Program-made: the position numbers and the translations under genes
Shown here: positions 8,527-16,597 of the stretch, piece by piece
Position numbering within the stretch: the first letter of the stretch is position 1
Layout of the letters: each line of letters begins with the position of its first letter
The notes under the pieces: model-generated
Database searches by the model: none
What the model was told of the DNA's origin: nothing
What the model saw: the letters and a program-made list of their open reading frames with translations, nothing else
Assembly (NCBI GenBank): GCA_023453795.1
Contig: JAEXSP010000018.1
Coordinates: 1 to 30,989, forward strand
Direction: 5' to 3'
From: Bacillota bacterium
GTDB lineage: Bacteria; Bacillota; Clostridia; Acetivibrionales; JAEXSP01
DNA: 30,989 nucleotides

Positions 8527-8664
8527 TTCATAGCGTACTACTTCCATTGGACTCATGACGATATTATGAATATGGATCACTTTGAGCGAAGAAAGTGGTG
8601 TGAGCATATTTCAAAAATTAACGGAAAGCTGAACAATGAGAAGGAAAACCCTTTTGAATACTAG
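8482..8664 (+). CDS. DUF6760-like (Afp6-like) small protein, no own start codon
   Basis: In the -1 frame relative to the preceding gene, 60 sense codons follow and end with TAG at 8662-8664. The product reads GYPIERIYEEVAFIAYYFHW then THDDIMNMDHFERRKWCEHI, which matches my recollection of the small eCIS DUF6760 proteins (about 55-60 aa, sometimes equated with Afp6/Pvc6). The frame is open only from 8464 and contains no ATG, GTG or TTG before the conserved start of the domain; the first ATG falls in mid-domain. It is therefore made by -1 frameshifting from the upstream gene, or from an unusual start such as ATA 8485, or the G-run holds a sequencing or mutational frameshift. Role unknown; probably assembly. 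Confidence 0.65.
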   Translation, partial: VIKGYPIERIYEEVAFIAYYFHWTHDDIMNMDHFERRKWCEHISKINGKLNNEKENPFEY

Positions 8665-8694
8665 TAGTGCAAGCGATTATTAGGGGGATTCAGG

Positions 8695-9138
8695 ATGATA
8701 TCGGAGAATTTGTTTGATCCATTGGCAGGATTTAAATTTGCTGTTGAAATTGATGGCTTGATTGTAGGCGGATTTACAGAGGTTTCCGGACTTCAGATTG
8801 AAACTGAAACTGAAGAATACAGGGAAGGCGGAGTAAATGATTTCATCCGAAAGCTTCCGAAGGTAACCAAGCATTCAAATCTTGTTTTAAAAAGGGGCAT
8901 TACGAACTCTCCGGTTCTCTGGAACTGGTATAAGGATGTCACAAAAGGAGCATTCAGGCGCAGGAACGGCTCTGTCTTGCTTATGGACAGTGTTGGGCTT
9001 GAGAGATGGCGATGGAACTTTTACAGGGCATATCCGGTGAAATGGATTGGGCCTGACTTAAAGTCAGATAGCAACTCAATTGCAGTAGAGAGCCTTGAAT
9101 TGGTTCATGAGGGGCTGGTCAAGGGAGGAAAAGTATGA
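8695..9138 (+). CDS. Inner tube protein 2 (gp19-like, Afp1/Afp5 family)
   Basis: A second 147-aa tube paralogue: FDPLAGFKFAVEIDGL, GFTEVSGLQ, EEYREGG and a C-terminal VESLELVHEGL mirror tube protein 1. It is more basic and carries extra aromatic residues (WNWYKDV, ERWRWNFYRAYPVKW). In Afp and PVC, separate tube paralogues build the shaft and the layer contacting the baseplate; the more divergent copy next to the baseplate genes probably serves as the baseplate adaptor (inference). AGGGGGA precedes the ATG. It overlaps the next gene by four bases (ATGA). Confidence 0.94.
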   Translation: MISENLFDPLAGFKFAVEIDGLIVGGFTEVSGLQIETETEEYREGGVNDFIRKLPKVTKHSNLVLKRGITNSPVLWNWYKDVTKGAFRRRNGSVLLMDSVGLERWRWNFYRAYPVKWIGPDLKSDSNSIAVESLELVHEGLVKGGKV

Positions 9139-10190
9139 CTGCAGCAGGCAACGTTAATAGTATTTCCGATATGGTGTTCAATAAGTACAAAACACCTTTA
9201 AGAAATCGTTTTATCAGCTTTCCGCAGCTGGTACTCCTCCGTCAGTCGAAATGGCTTCAACGGACACAGGTTTACCGGAGCATTATAAATAATGTGTATG
9301 TCAGTACAGCACTAAGAATTGAGCCCATAACAATACTGTCTGCAGAAAAGTACTACAAAAGCTTTATATATCAAGGGATGCAGCAACTTTATACGGTTGA
9401 CAAAAAAGTTCGCAGTATTAATCAGAACTTTTTATTTAATACTGTTAGTTTAAAACCTGTAGGACGGTTTGAAAGCCTAAAAACAGAAAAGGCAGTTTTA
9501 ATCAGTGAGATTAAAGAACGAGTCAGGGACAGAGGCCTCGAGGAATTTTACAGTGTCAACAAAGACGTAAATACCGGTTTTCCAAAGCCGTTAAAAAAGG
9601 TATTGTCAGGTACTCGGCGATCCAAAATAAAAGAAGCAGATATTCAGAACCAGGTTCAGGGTAATGTTGATTTGAAACTGGATACAGCACTGAAAACGTT
9701 TTTGGTGAACTCTGATTTTATTTTAAAGAATGAAATATTAAAATTATATGAGTTTATTACTAAAAAATTTAGCACAAGCGGAATTTACATTAATCCGGCT
9801 TCAACTTTAGAAATTCATAAGAAAAACGGACGGCTGCATGCTGTGCAGGACATAATGCAAAACAGTTCCTTTAAGCGAAGTTTACGTCAAGTTAACAGGT
9901 TTGTTGAAACAGATGAACATAACAATTACATTAAAAAAACTGAATATAACAATTCAGCGTATGAAAATTTAACCTATAAAGAAGCAAGAATCAATCATAC
10001 AAGACAGTCCGGGGAAGACAGAGAATCTCGGGATAATCAGGAATATACGACAAGGACGGTTCAATTGTCAAACAAAATACCGGACAATACAGGCATTCCA
10101 CCTGTTGTTGACATAGGTAAGCTTGTTGACAGAGTTTATTTGGAACTGGAAAGAAAAATCAGATCCGAAAAAGAAAGAATAGGTTTATGA
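9135..10190 (+). CDS. Unrecognised eCIS protein, 351 aa
   Basis: I do not recognise a named domain. The protein is basic, rich in Lys, Arg, Asn and Ser, with a tyrosine-rich block near residues 70-90 (AEKYYKSFIYQGMQQLY), a middle likely to be helical, and a charged C-terminal end LVDRVYLELERKIRSEKER. A comparable 'DRV...ER' tail occurs in hypothetical proteins at this position in other eCIS clusters, as far as I recall. Its start overlaps the tube-2 stop (ATGA) with GGGAGG upstream, so it is translationally coupled. Position between tube 2 and the LysM baseplate protein suggests a baseplate or tube-adaptor role; because no tape-measure gene is obvious, it is also a tape-measure candidate. Function unknown. 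Confidence 0.8.
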   Translation: MTAAGNVNSISDMVFNKYKTPLRNRFISFPQLVLLRQSKWLQRTQVYRSIINNVYVSTALRIEPITILSAEKYYKSFIYQGMQQLYTVDKKVRSINQNFLFNTVSLKPVGRFESLKTEKAVLISEIKERVRDRGLEEFYSVNKDVNTGFPKPLKKVLSGTRRSKIKEADIQNQVQGNVDLKLDTALKTFLVNSDFILKNEILKLYEFITKKFSTSGIYINPASTLEIHKKNGRLHAVQDIMQNSSFKRSLRQVNRFVETDEHNNYIKKTEYNNSAYENLTYKEARINHTRQSGEDRESRDNQEYTTRTVQLSNKIPDNTGIPPVVDIGKLVDRVYLELERKIRSEKERIGL

Positions 10191-10215
10191 TTTCTATTTA
10201 AGGAGGAGGCTGTGC

Positions 10216-10851
10216 ATGGCATTAGCAAAAGCATGTATACAACCATTGGATGAAAAAGGCGGTTTTAAGGGTGATCCTATATATGTGCTTTTCAATCCGC
10301 CTGAATACACGATTGAAAAAAGCAATCAGTTCCAGAGTACTGTAATACCCGGTCTCTCTTCGCCGATAACGCATTTTATAAGCGGTAATGCGCAGGCGCT
10401 GTCAATGGATTTGTTTTTTGATACTTATGAAACCGGAGAGGATGTACGCAAACACACATCAAAAATTACCGGATTGCTTGATATAGACAGCAAGTTTCAA
10501 GCTCCGCCGGTGTGTATGTTTGTATGGGGGGAGCTAAAGTTCAAATCCATCATCGAGAAGGTAAGTCAGAAGTATACGATGTTTATGGACACCGGCGTCC
10601 CTGTAAGAGCTACATTAAACGTTACCTTCAAGGAATACAAGACGCTGACGGAGCAATTGGAGGAAACAAAGAAAAATGACAGTAATGACATAAAAATCGG
10701 CACTGCCCAGCCTGAAGAACAGATTTGCCAGATATCCCAAAGAGAACTGGGGGATTCATCCAGGTGGAGGGAAATAGCAAGAGTAAATAAAATCAGTAAT
10801 CCAAGAACAATCAAGCCGGGAACGAAGCTTGTTATTCCAAGTGGCATGTAA
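10216..10851 (+). CDS. LysM-domain baseplate protein (Afp7 / gp53-like)
   Basis: A 211-aa protein of the 'CIS tube/LysM' type. The N-terminal ~150 residues have the family pattern: VLFNPPEYTIEKSNQF, LSMDLFFDTYETGEDV, PPVCMFVWG and VPVRATLNVTFKEY. The C-terminal ~48 residues form a LysM-like module with LGDSSRWREIARVNKI and PGTKLVIPSGM. In Afp and PVC the homologue sits at the tube-baseplate interface. AGGAGGAGG lies upstream of the ATG. Length and order (before the spike genes) match Afp7. Confidence 0.93.
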   Translation: MALAKACIQPLDEKGGFKGDPIYVLFNPPEYTIEKSNQFQSTVIPGLSSPITHFISGNAQALSMDLFFDTYETGEDVRKHTSKITGLLDIDSKFQAPPVCMFVWGELKFKSIIEKVSQKYTMFMDTGVPVRATLNVTFKEYKTLTEQLEETKKNDSNDIKIGTAQPEEQICQISQRELGDSSRWREIARVNKISNPRTIKPGTKLVIPSGM

Positions 10852-10891
10852 AGCAATTGATGTGATACAAACTTCTAAATAGGAGGGCATA

Positions 10892-12079
10892 ATGGATTTT
10901 CCCGATTTGGTGCTTAACAAAATAAGCCAAGGCACCGGAAAAGGCCTGGATGAATTCGAAAAGCTGAAGGCCAATCCCGATGAGAAGCTGAAAATCGAAA
11001 AATTGGATGAGAAGTATGGATGCTTTTATTCACCTGCTTTTGAGCTGAAAGTAGAGGATGCCGACTTGCTGCGCCAGGGTGTTGAGGTAACAAATATTAC
11101 TGTAAAGAACAGCCTTAACAGTGCAGGACAGTTTTCATTTACAGTTACAAATGCCTATGACTTTGTCAGGAAGGATTTCAATTGGCTGGAGGATTTATTT
11201 GCACCCGGAAAAACAGTATCAATCAAGCTTGGATATGCAGGCTTGTTAAAGCCTATGATGCTCGGGTTGATAACTTCGGTAAGGGTTACCTTTCCTGCGG
11301 GAGGAGCACCCCAGATCGAAATCGGCGGAATGGATTTTCTGGAACCCCTTATGAAAAACAAGAAGCAAAAAAGCTGGTCGAATATGAAGCACAGCGAGGT
11401 TGTCAAAAAAATAATTTCGGAAACCTTCAAGGACAAGAATAAGCTGGAAACGGTTATTGATGAGACAGAGGAAAAATTCCCTATTGTTATGAAAAATGAA
11501 CAGAGTGACTTTGAATTTATAAATAATCTGGCCAAGGAAAACCATTTTGAATTTTTTATCACCGGCAAAACTATTTACTTTAGAAAACAGCCTGAAAACA
11601 TTGATTCGGTTATAGTCCTGGAATGGGGTAGGAATCTTGTCAGCTTTTCACCCGAATTGAATGTTTCAAAGCAGGTAGGATGTGTCAAGGTCATTGGCTG
11701 GGACCCGATAAATAAAAAGGCTATTATAGGCAAGGCGGACAAGGTTACCGAAACTGTCAAGGGTAATGGCACTAAAACAGGAAGTGATCTGGCAAAGGAA
11801 ATACATGGGGAAAATTCTGCAATATGTGTCCACTGCCGTGTTACCTCCCAGAAGGATGCAGATAAAAAAGCACAGGCTATACTGGATGAGCGCGCAAGCA
11901 AGCTTGTTACAGGAAATGCTGAGTCGATAGGTATTCCGGAACTGATAGCGGGTAGGTATATTTCACTTGATTCTCTAGGAAAGAAGTTCAGCAAACAATA
12001 CTATATAGTGTCCTCCAACCATACCATAAGCAGTTCGGGTTACAGGACAACCTTTGAGGTTGAGGTGAATACAATATGA
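10892..12079 (+). CDS. gp27-like spike hub protein (phage late control D family; N-terminal half of Afp8/VgrG)
   Basis: A 395-aa hub protein. Middle features are typical of the GPD/gp27 family: LFAPGKTVSIKLGY, a GLITSVRVTFPAGG segment and SDFEFINNLAKENHFEFFI with a following IYFRKQPE. The C-terminus ends in the beta-rich ISLDSLGKKFSKQYYIVSS segment. The hub joins the tube to the spike. Its stop overlaps the start of the gp5-like gene (ATGA), so the two VgrG halves are separate but coupled, whereas Afp8 and VgrG are fused. AGGAGGG precedes the ATG. Confidence 0.92.
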   Translation: MDFPDLVLNKISQGTGKGLDEFEKLKANPDEKLKIEKLDEKYGCFYSPAFELKVEDADLLRQGVEVTNITVKNSLNSAGQFSFTVTNAYDFVRKDFNWLEDLFAPGKTVSIKLGYAGLLKPMMLGLITSVRVTFPAGGAPQIEIGGMDFLEPLMKNKKQKSWSNMKHSEVVKKIISETFKDKNKLETVIDETEEKFPIVMKNEQSDFEFINNLAKENHFEFFITGKTIYFRKQPENIDSVIVLEWGRNLVSFSPELNVSKQVGCVKVIGWDPINKKAIIGKADKVTETVKGNGTKTGSDLAKEIHGENSAICVHCRVTSQKDADKKAQAILDERASKLVTGNAESIGIPELIAGRYISLDSLGKKFSKQYYIVSSNHTISSSGYRTTFEVEVNTI

Positions 12080-12735
12080 GTTTATATGATGTATTGAGAG
12101 ACGGAAGCGAGGATGGAGGCGACAAACTATCCGGTGTATTTATCGGTATAGTAACAAGCCTTAATGACAAAGAGGGCTTGGGACGTGTAAAGGTTAAATT
12201 CCCGTGGAGAGAATGCAACGATGAAAGTTACTGGGCAAGGGTGGCTACAATGGCAGCAGGGAAGGATAGGGGGAGTTATTTCCAGCCCGAGGTAGAAGAT
12301 GAGGTGCTTGTAGCATTTGTGAACGGGAATATTAATGATCCATATATAATAGGATGCCTGTGGAATGGAAACGACAAACCGCCGGTTAAAGACTCCGAAG
12401 GAAAGAACAACATAAGGAAAATTAAATCAAGAAGCGGTCATGAGATTATTTTCAATGATGACAATGAAAAAAAGGAAGAAAAGTTAGAAGTTCATTCAAA
12501 GTCAGGACATTCAATAGTGCTTGACGATTCGGATAAAAAGGAAAAGATAACTATTACGGATAAGACGGGTAAAAATAAAGTTATAATTGATTCCGTTAAA
12601 AATAGTTTAACTATAGAGAGTGTCGAAAAGCTGAAAATAAAATCAAAAGAGATTGAGATTGAAGCGGATTTAGGCTTAAAAATTAAAGCCGGTGCTACAC
12701 TGGATATCCAGGGTACGCTGGTTAAAATAAACTGA
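12076..12735 (+). CDS. gp5-like spike protein (phage baseplate assembly V / C-terminal half of Afp8/VgrG)
   Basis: A 219-aa spike. Residues ~18-105 are an OB-fold gp5/gpV domain: GVFIGIVTSLNDKEGLGRVK, VKFPWRE, SYWARVATMAAG, EVEDEVLVAFVNGN and PYIIGCLWNG. The C-terminal ~110 residues are short, charged, alternating strands (KIKSRSGHEI, LEVHSKSGHSIVLDD, ITITDKTG, LKIKAGATLDI) that fit a trimeric beta-helix needle. No lysozyme domain is present. Its ATG overlaps the preceding stop. The PAAR tip gene follows within 22 bases. Confidence 0.93.
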   Translation: MSLYDVLRDGSEDGGDKLSGVFIGIVTSLNDKEGLGRVKVKFPWRECNDESYWARVATMAAGKDRGSYFQPEVEDEVLVAFVNGNINDPYIIGCLWNGNDKPPVKDSEGKNNIRKIKSRSGHEIIFNDDNEKKEEKLEVHSKSGHSIVLDDSDKKEKITITDKTGKNKVIIDSVKNSLTIESVEKLKIKSKEIEIEADLGLKIKAGATLDIQGTLVKIN

Positions 12736-12756
12736 GTTTCTGATGGAGGTATTGAT

Positions 12757-13050
12757 ATGCCGCCTGCAGCAAGGGTTGGAGATGCAACCAGTCATGGGAA
12801 ACCGCTGGGCCCGGGGCCCGGCAGCACAAATGTATTAATAGGGGGCAAGCCTGCATGGAGAGCGGCAATGGATATGCACACCTGTCCTCTTTCTTCAGGC
12901 CCTGTTCCACATGCCGGGGGTGTGGTGGCAGCGGGAAGTACAACCGTACTTATAAATAATTCACCTGCGGCCAGAATGGGAGATATGATAGTCGAAGCAG
13001 GCCCGCCGAATTCGATTGTCTCAGGAGAATCAAAAGTACTTATAGGATAG
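12757..13050 (+). CDS. PAAR spike-tip protein (Afp10-like)
   Basis: A 97-aa PAAR protein, the standard length for a stand-alone tip. It shows PPAARVGDATSHG at the start, a second PAARMGD near residue 70, glycine/proline-rich turns and LING/LIGG-type strands. H13, H41, C43 and H52 are candidates for the tip metal site (three His plus one Cys in known PAAR proteins). It caps the gp5-like needle. GGAGG precedes the ATG. No toxin extension is fused to it. Confidence 0.95.
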   Translation: MPPAARVGDATSHGKPLGPGPGSTNVLIGGKPAWRAAMDMHTCPLSSGPVPHAGGVVAAGSTTVLINNSPAARMGDMIVEAGPPNSIVSGESKVLIG

Positions 13051-13079
13051 AAAATTGCTGGAAATCGGAGGTGGAATGT

Positions 13080-13475
13080 ATGCTTGGCAGCTTTATCGGT
13101 AAAGGATGGAAATTTCCGGTAGGTGTAGATAAAGACACCGGAAAAATTACGATGTCTGAAGCGGAACAGGATATTAAAGAAGCTATATGGATCATACTTT
13201 CCACCGATAAGGGAGAACGCATGATGCGGCCTGACTTTGGCTGCGATATTCATAGATATGTATTTGCTGAAATGAATGCAGCTACACTGAGCATGATTGA
13301 ACTCTGTGTAAAAGAAGCACTTGTTCGTTGGGAACCCAGAATCGATGTGCTTGGGGTTAAGGCAAAACCTGATTATTCGGCGTCAGGAAGGCTGGAGGTA
13401 GCTATAGATTACAGTGTAAGGATGACAAACAATAAATATAATCTTGTCTATCCTTTTTATCTGAACGAGGGATAA
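13080..13475 (+). CDS. gp25-like baseplate wedge protein (Afp9-like)
   Basis: A 131-aa gp25/GPW family protein. It opens with FIGKGWKFPVGVD, contains the family segment EAEQDIKEAIWIILSTDKGE then MMRPDFGCDIHRYVF, and ends with a beta segment LVYPFYL. In contractile systems gp25 links the sheath to the baseplate wedge. I chose ATG 13080, eight bases after GGAGG; the upstream in-frame GTG at 13071 overlaps that ribosome binding site and is unlikely. Confidence 0.94.
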   Translation: MLGSFIGKGWKFPVGVDKDTGKITMSEAEQDIKEAIWIILSTDKGERMMRPDFGCDIHRYVFAEMNAATLSMIELCVKEALVRWEPRIDVLGVKAKPDYSASGRLEVAIDYSVRMTNNKYNLVYPFYLNEG

Positions 13476-13496
13476 AGCATAGTGAGGTGATTGTAA

Positions 13497-16400
13497 GTGC
13501 AGGCTCCGGAGATTGATGGAAGAAGCTATGAAGATATTTTGAAGCAGATTCAAAAAATGGTTCCGTATTATACTCCCGAATGGAATTTTAATGATAAATC
13601 GTCAGACAGCGGTGCTGCATTGGCAAGGATATTTGCGGCTATGCTGAGCGGTACCGTAAAACGCCTTAATCAGGTGCCGGGCAAAAACTTTATTGAATTC
13701 TTAAACATGCTGAACATAAAGCAGATTCCCGCACGACATGCAAGAGTGCCTCTCACCTTTAAACTGAGCAGCGGAACAACACAAAATGTTTTTATACCGT
13801 CAGGTACTGAGGTTTCTTCTGTTTCGGATTCCGGCGAACCTGTTGTTTTCCAGACGGAAAAGAGCCTGATGGCTGCTCCGGCTAAGATAGTCTCAGCCTA
13901 CTGGTTTAACGGTAGGCAGGATCATATATCCGAAATTCCATCAGAAATATATGATATTGATAAGTTGGCTAAACATGAGACCAATTGTACAGCTCTTTTT
14001 GATCTGTCAGGTGATAACAAACAAAGCCATGAATTATATATTGGTGACACGGAGCTTTTGAACATAAAAACAAGCTCCACGCTATGCCTTTCCTGGGACA
14101 TGGAGGGTATGCCCAATGACTTGAGGCTGGAAGACTGTATCAGGTTTTATTACTACGGCGAGGTTACACAGCTGAATGATGACAAAAAAGAAGGCTGGCA
14201 TGAAATAGAAGCTCCCGTATTTTCAAACGGCCGATGGAGACTGAATATTAATGCCGGAAAAAATATGGCTTTTGAAATAAAAGAACATGAAGTAGATGGT
14301 ATAAACAGCCGTTGGATTAAAGCTGTCGCAGAGGTTGGAGCAATAAATAAGATAAATAATATACGAATAAAAAGCATTATGCTTTCGGATAACTGGTCTT
14401 CGCCAAGCATGGTTCCTGAAATTGTTTTCAAAAATGATGTGCCTGTTACTCTATCCGGTACTATTTACCCCTTCGGTGACACACCGCACTTGTATGACAC
14501 CTTTTATATAGGCAGTGATGAAGCTTTTTCTAAAAAGGGTACTCAAATTACCATAAGATTTAGAGCGAATACTGTTGATGCGCAAGATATGACAGCGAAA
14601 CTGTCTTGGGAGTACTGGAATGGAACAGCATGGGTGGGACTTGGAGCTTCAAATAGTGTTAATAAGGATTTTATAAAAACCGGTGATGCAGCTATTCCTT
14701 TTACCTGTCCTGAGGATATGTCAAAAGTATCGGTTAATGGTGTAGAGAAGTATTGGGTCAGGGCAAGGCTTGCCGACGGTGACTACGGCAGGGAAGCCCT
14801 TGAGGAGGTTAACGTTGCACCCGGAAACACACAAAACGGAAACAATCAATCACAAACCGTAAAAAAATACATTCTTGTACCAAGATATAAAGCGCCCTGT
14901 TTTTCAGCGGTTACAATAGACGCTGTTTCGAAAAAAGCTGTATACTTTAAAAATTATCTTACATATAACAACCTCGAGTATTGCAATGTAACAGATACTA
15001 TTAAAGCCGGAAGCACCTCTGTCAGAGCATTTCCTACATTAGACTGTGAGTGTGCGGCAATCAGCATAGGCTTTGATATGAAGCTCATGAAGGGGCCGTT
15101 AAGCGTTTTCTTTCATCTTGGAGAACAGCTGTGTCCGGTTGACCTTCGCCCCGGATTCAGGTGGGAGTATTGCAATAAATCGGGTGAATGGAGTGCTCTG
15201 AAGCTTTCGGAGGACGGTACAAACAGCCTTACGAAAAGCGGAGCAGTTGTTTTTGCAGGAGCAGAGGATTTCACTGCAAAAAGGCTCTTTGGAAAGGAAC
15301 TGTATTGGATCAGGGCCGTTGATAACGATAATTCTTTTTCGAATGAAGGCATTAAACCTCCGTTTCCGATATTGAAAGGAATACTGAATAATACGGTTTG
15401 GGCCTGTGAAGCTGAGACTCACACCGATGAAATACTTGGATCAGGCAAGGGAAACCAGCATGAGCAGTATTATATGTCGAAGAAGCCTGTACAATCGGAG
15501 TCAATATGGGTTAATGAAGCAGGAAGGTTGTCTGAAATCGATATGAAGGACATTGCTGCTTCTGCAAAATATGAGTTTAAAGAGGTAAAAGATTCGGCTG
15601 GCGGAACAAGGGAGTTCTGGGTTAAATGGATTAATTCTGAAGACTTTTTGAATTCGGATCCTTACGACCGGCATTACACCATCGACCGGGCACAGGGGGC
15701 CATTGCCTTTGGAGACGGTATTAACGGAGCTGTACCGCCCATAGGAAATAACAATATTAAAACTGATTATAAAAGCGGCGGCGGAAAAAAAGGAAATGTC
15801 GGAGAAGGGGCTTTAAAGGAATTGAAAACCTCTATTGCCTTTGTAGATTCCGTAATTAATATCCTGCCTGCGGAAGGCGGCTTTGACAACGAAGCTGAGG
15901 AAAATGTCCTTTTGAGAGGACCAAAGCTTATAAAACACAGGAATCGTGCAATTACGGCAGAGGACTATGAATGGATTGTTTTACAATACTCAAGGGATGT
16001 TGCTCGAGTAAAATGTATTTCGAACTTTAACGACAAGCTGGAATATGAATCAGGATGGATTACATTGGTTATCATTCCTGAAAGCACTGCGGCAAGACCT
16101 GTGCCATCATTATCCTTAAGTAATTCCGTGAGTGAATATGTCAAGCTGCGCTCACCGGACTGCATTGCTTTCAATGACCACATAAATGTAATCGGACCCG
16201 AATATATAGAGGTTTCGGTAGATGCAGTCCTTTGTGTCCAAAGCATTGACGATATGCCTCTTGTTGAACTGGCTGCACAGGAAAGCCTGAATTTTTTCTT
16301 ACACCCCCGAAACGGCGGAAATGACGGAAAGGGATGGGACTTCGGAAGGCTGCCGCATCTCTCTGACTTCTACCCGGTTTTGGAACAGGTTAAAGGTGTT

Positions 16401-16553
16401 GATCACATTGAGGATATTACTGTGTATGTAAATGCAGGCGGAGAAGTTTATACTTTCAGACACGGGCTGCAGGATGAATTTGAAATACCCGAATTGATGC
16501 CGCATGTGCTTGTTTGCAGCGGAAAACATACTATTAATGTAGATTTTGATTAG
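13497..16553 (+). CDS. Baseplate J-like wedge protein 1 (Afp11-like), 1018 aa
   Basis: A 1018-aa 'putative baseplate assembly protein'. The N-terminus (PEIDGRSYEDILKQIQKMVP, YTPEWNF, DSGAALARIFAAMLSGTVKRL) is the family entry module. The middle contains beta domains with WEYWNGTAWV and WEYCNKSGEW repeats, a pattern usual for these large wedge proteins. From ~residue 730 the baseplate-J core follows: GAIAFGDGINGAVPP, SGGGKKGNVGEGAL, then RAITAEDYEWIVLQYSRDVARVKC. It corresponds to T4 gp6. The start is GTG 13497 with GAGGTGA six bases upstream. A second wedge paralogue follows directly. Confidence 0.93.
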   Translation: MQAPEIDGRSYEDILKQIQKMVPYYTPEWNFNDKSSDSGAALARIFAAMLSGTVKRLNQVPGKNFIEFLNMLNIKQIPARHARVPLTFKLSSGTTQNVFIPSGTEVSSVSDSGEPVVFQTEKSLMAAPAKIVSAYWFNGRQDHISEIPSEIYDIDKLAKHETNCTALFDLSGDNKQSHELYIGDTELLNIKTSSTLCLSWDMEGMPNDLRLEDCIRFYYYGEVTQLNDDKKEGWHEIEAPVFSNGRWRLNINAGKNMAFEIKEHEVDGINSRWIKAVAEVGAINKINNIRIKSIMLSDNWSSPSMVPEIVFKNDVPVTLSGTIYPFGDTPHLYDTFYIGSDEAFSKKGTQITIRFRANTVDAQDMTAKLSWEYWNGTAWVGLGASNSVNKDFIKTGDAAIPFTCPEDMSKVSVNGVEKYWVRARLADGDYGREALEEVNVAPGNTQNGNNQSQTVKKYILVPRYKAPCFSAVTIDAVSKKAVYFKNYLTYNNLEYCNVTDTIKAGSTSVRAFPTLDCECAAISIGFDMKLMKGPLSVFFHLGEQLCPVDLRPGFRWEYCNKSGEWSALKLSEDGTNSLTKSGAVVFAGAEDFTAKRLFGKELYWIRAVDNDNSFSNEGIKPPFPILKGILNNTVWACEAETHTDEILGSGKGNQHEQYYMSKKPVQSESIWVNEAGRLSEIDMKDIAASAKYEFKEVKDSAGGTREFWVKWINSEDFLNSDPYDRHYTIDRAQGAIAFGDGINGAVPPIGNNNIKTDYKSGGGKKGNVGEGALKELKTSIAFVDSVINILPAEGGFDNEAEENVLLRGPKLIKHRNRAITAEDYEWIVLQYSRDVARVKCISNFNDKLEYESGWITLVIIPESTAARPVPSLSLSNSVSEYVKLRSPDCIAFNDHINVIGPEYIEVSVDAVLCVQSIDDMPLVELAAQESLNFFLHPRNGGNDGKGWDFGRLPHLSDFYPVLEQVKGVDHIEDITVYVNAGGEVYTFRHGLQDEFEIPELMPHVLVCSGKHTINVDFD

Positions 16554-16597
16554 AGTTTGTACAAATTGTATCATACGAAAAAATGGGGAGGGATATT

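Noticed and set aside
16583..16597. ATG 16583 as the start of baseplate protein 2
   Set aside because: This segment is itself the GGGGAGGG ribosome binding site for GTG 16598.
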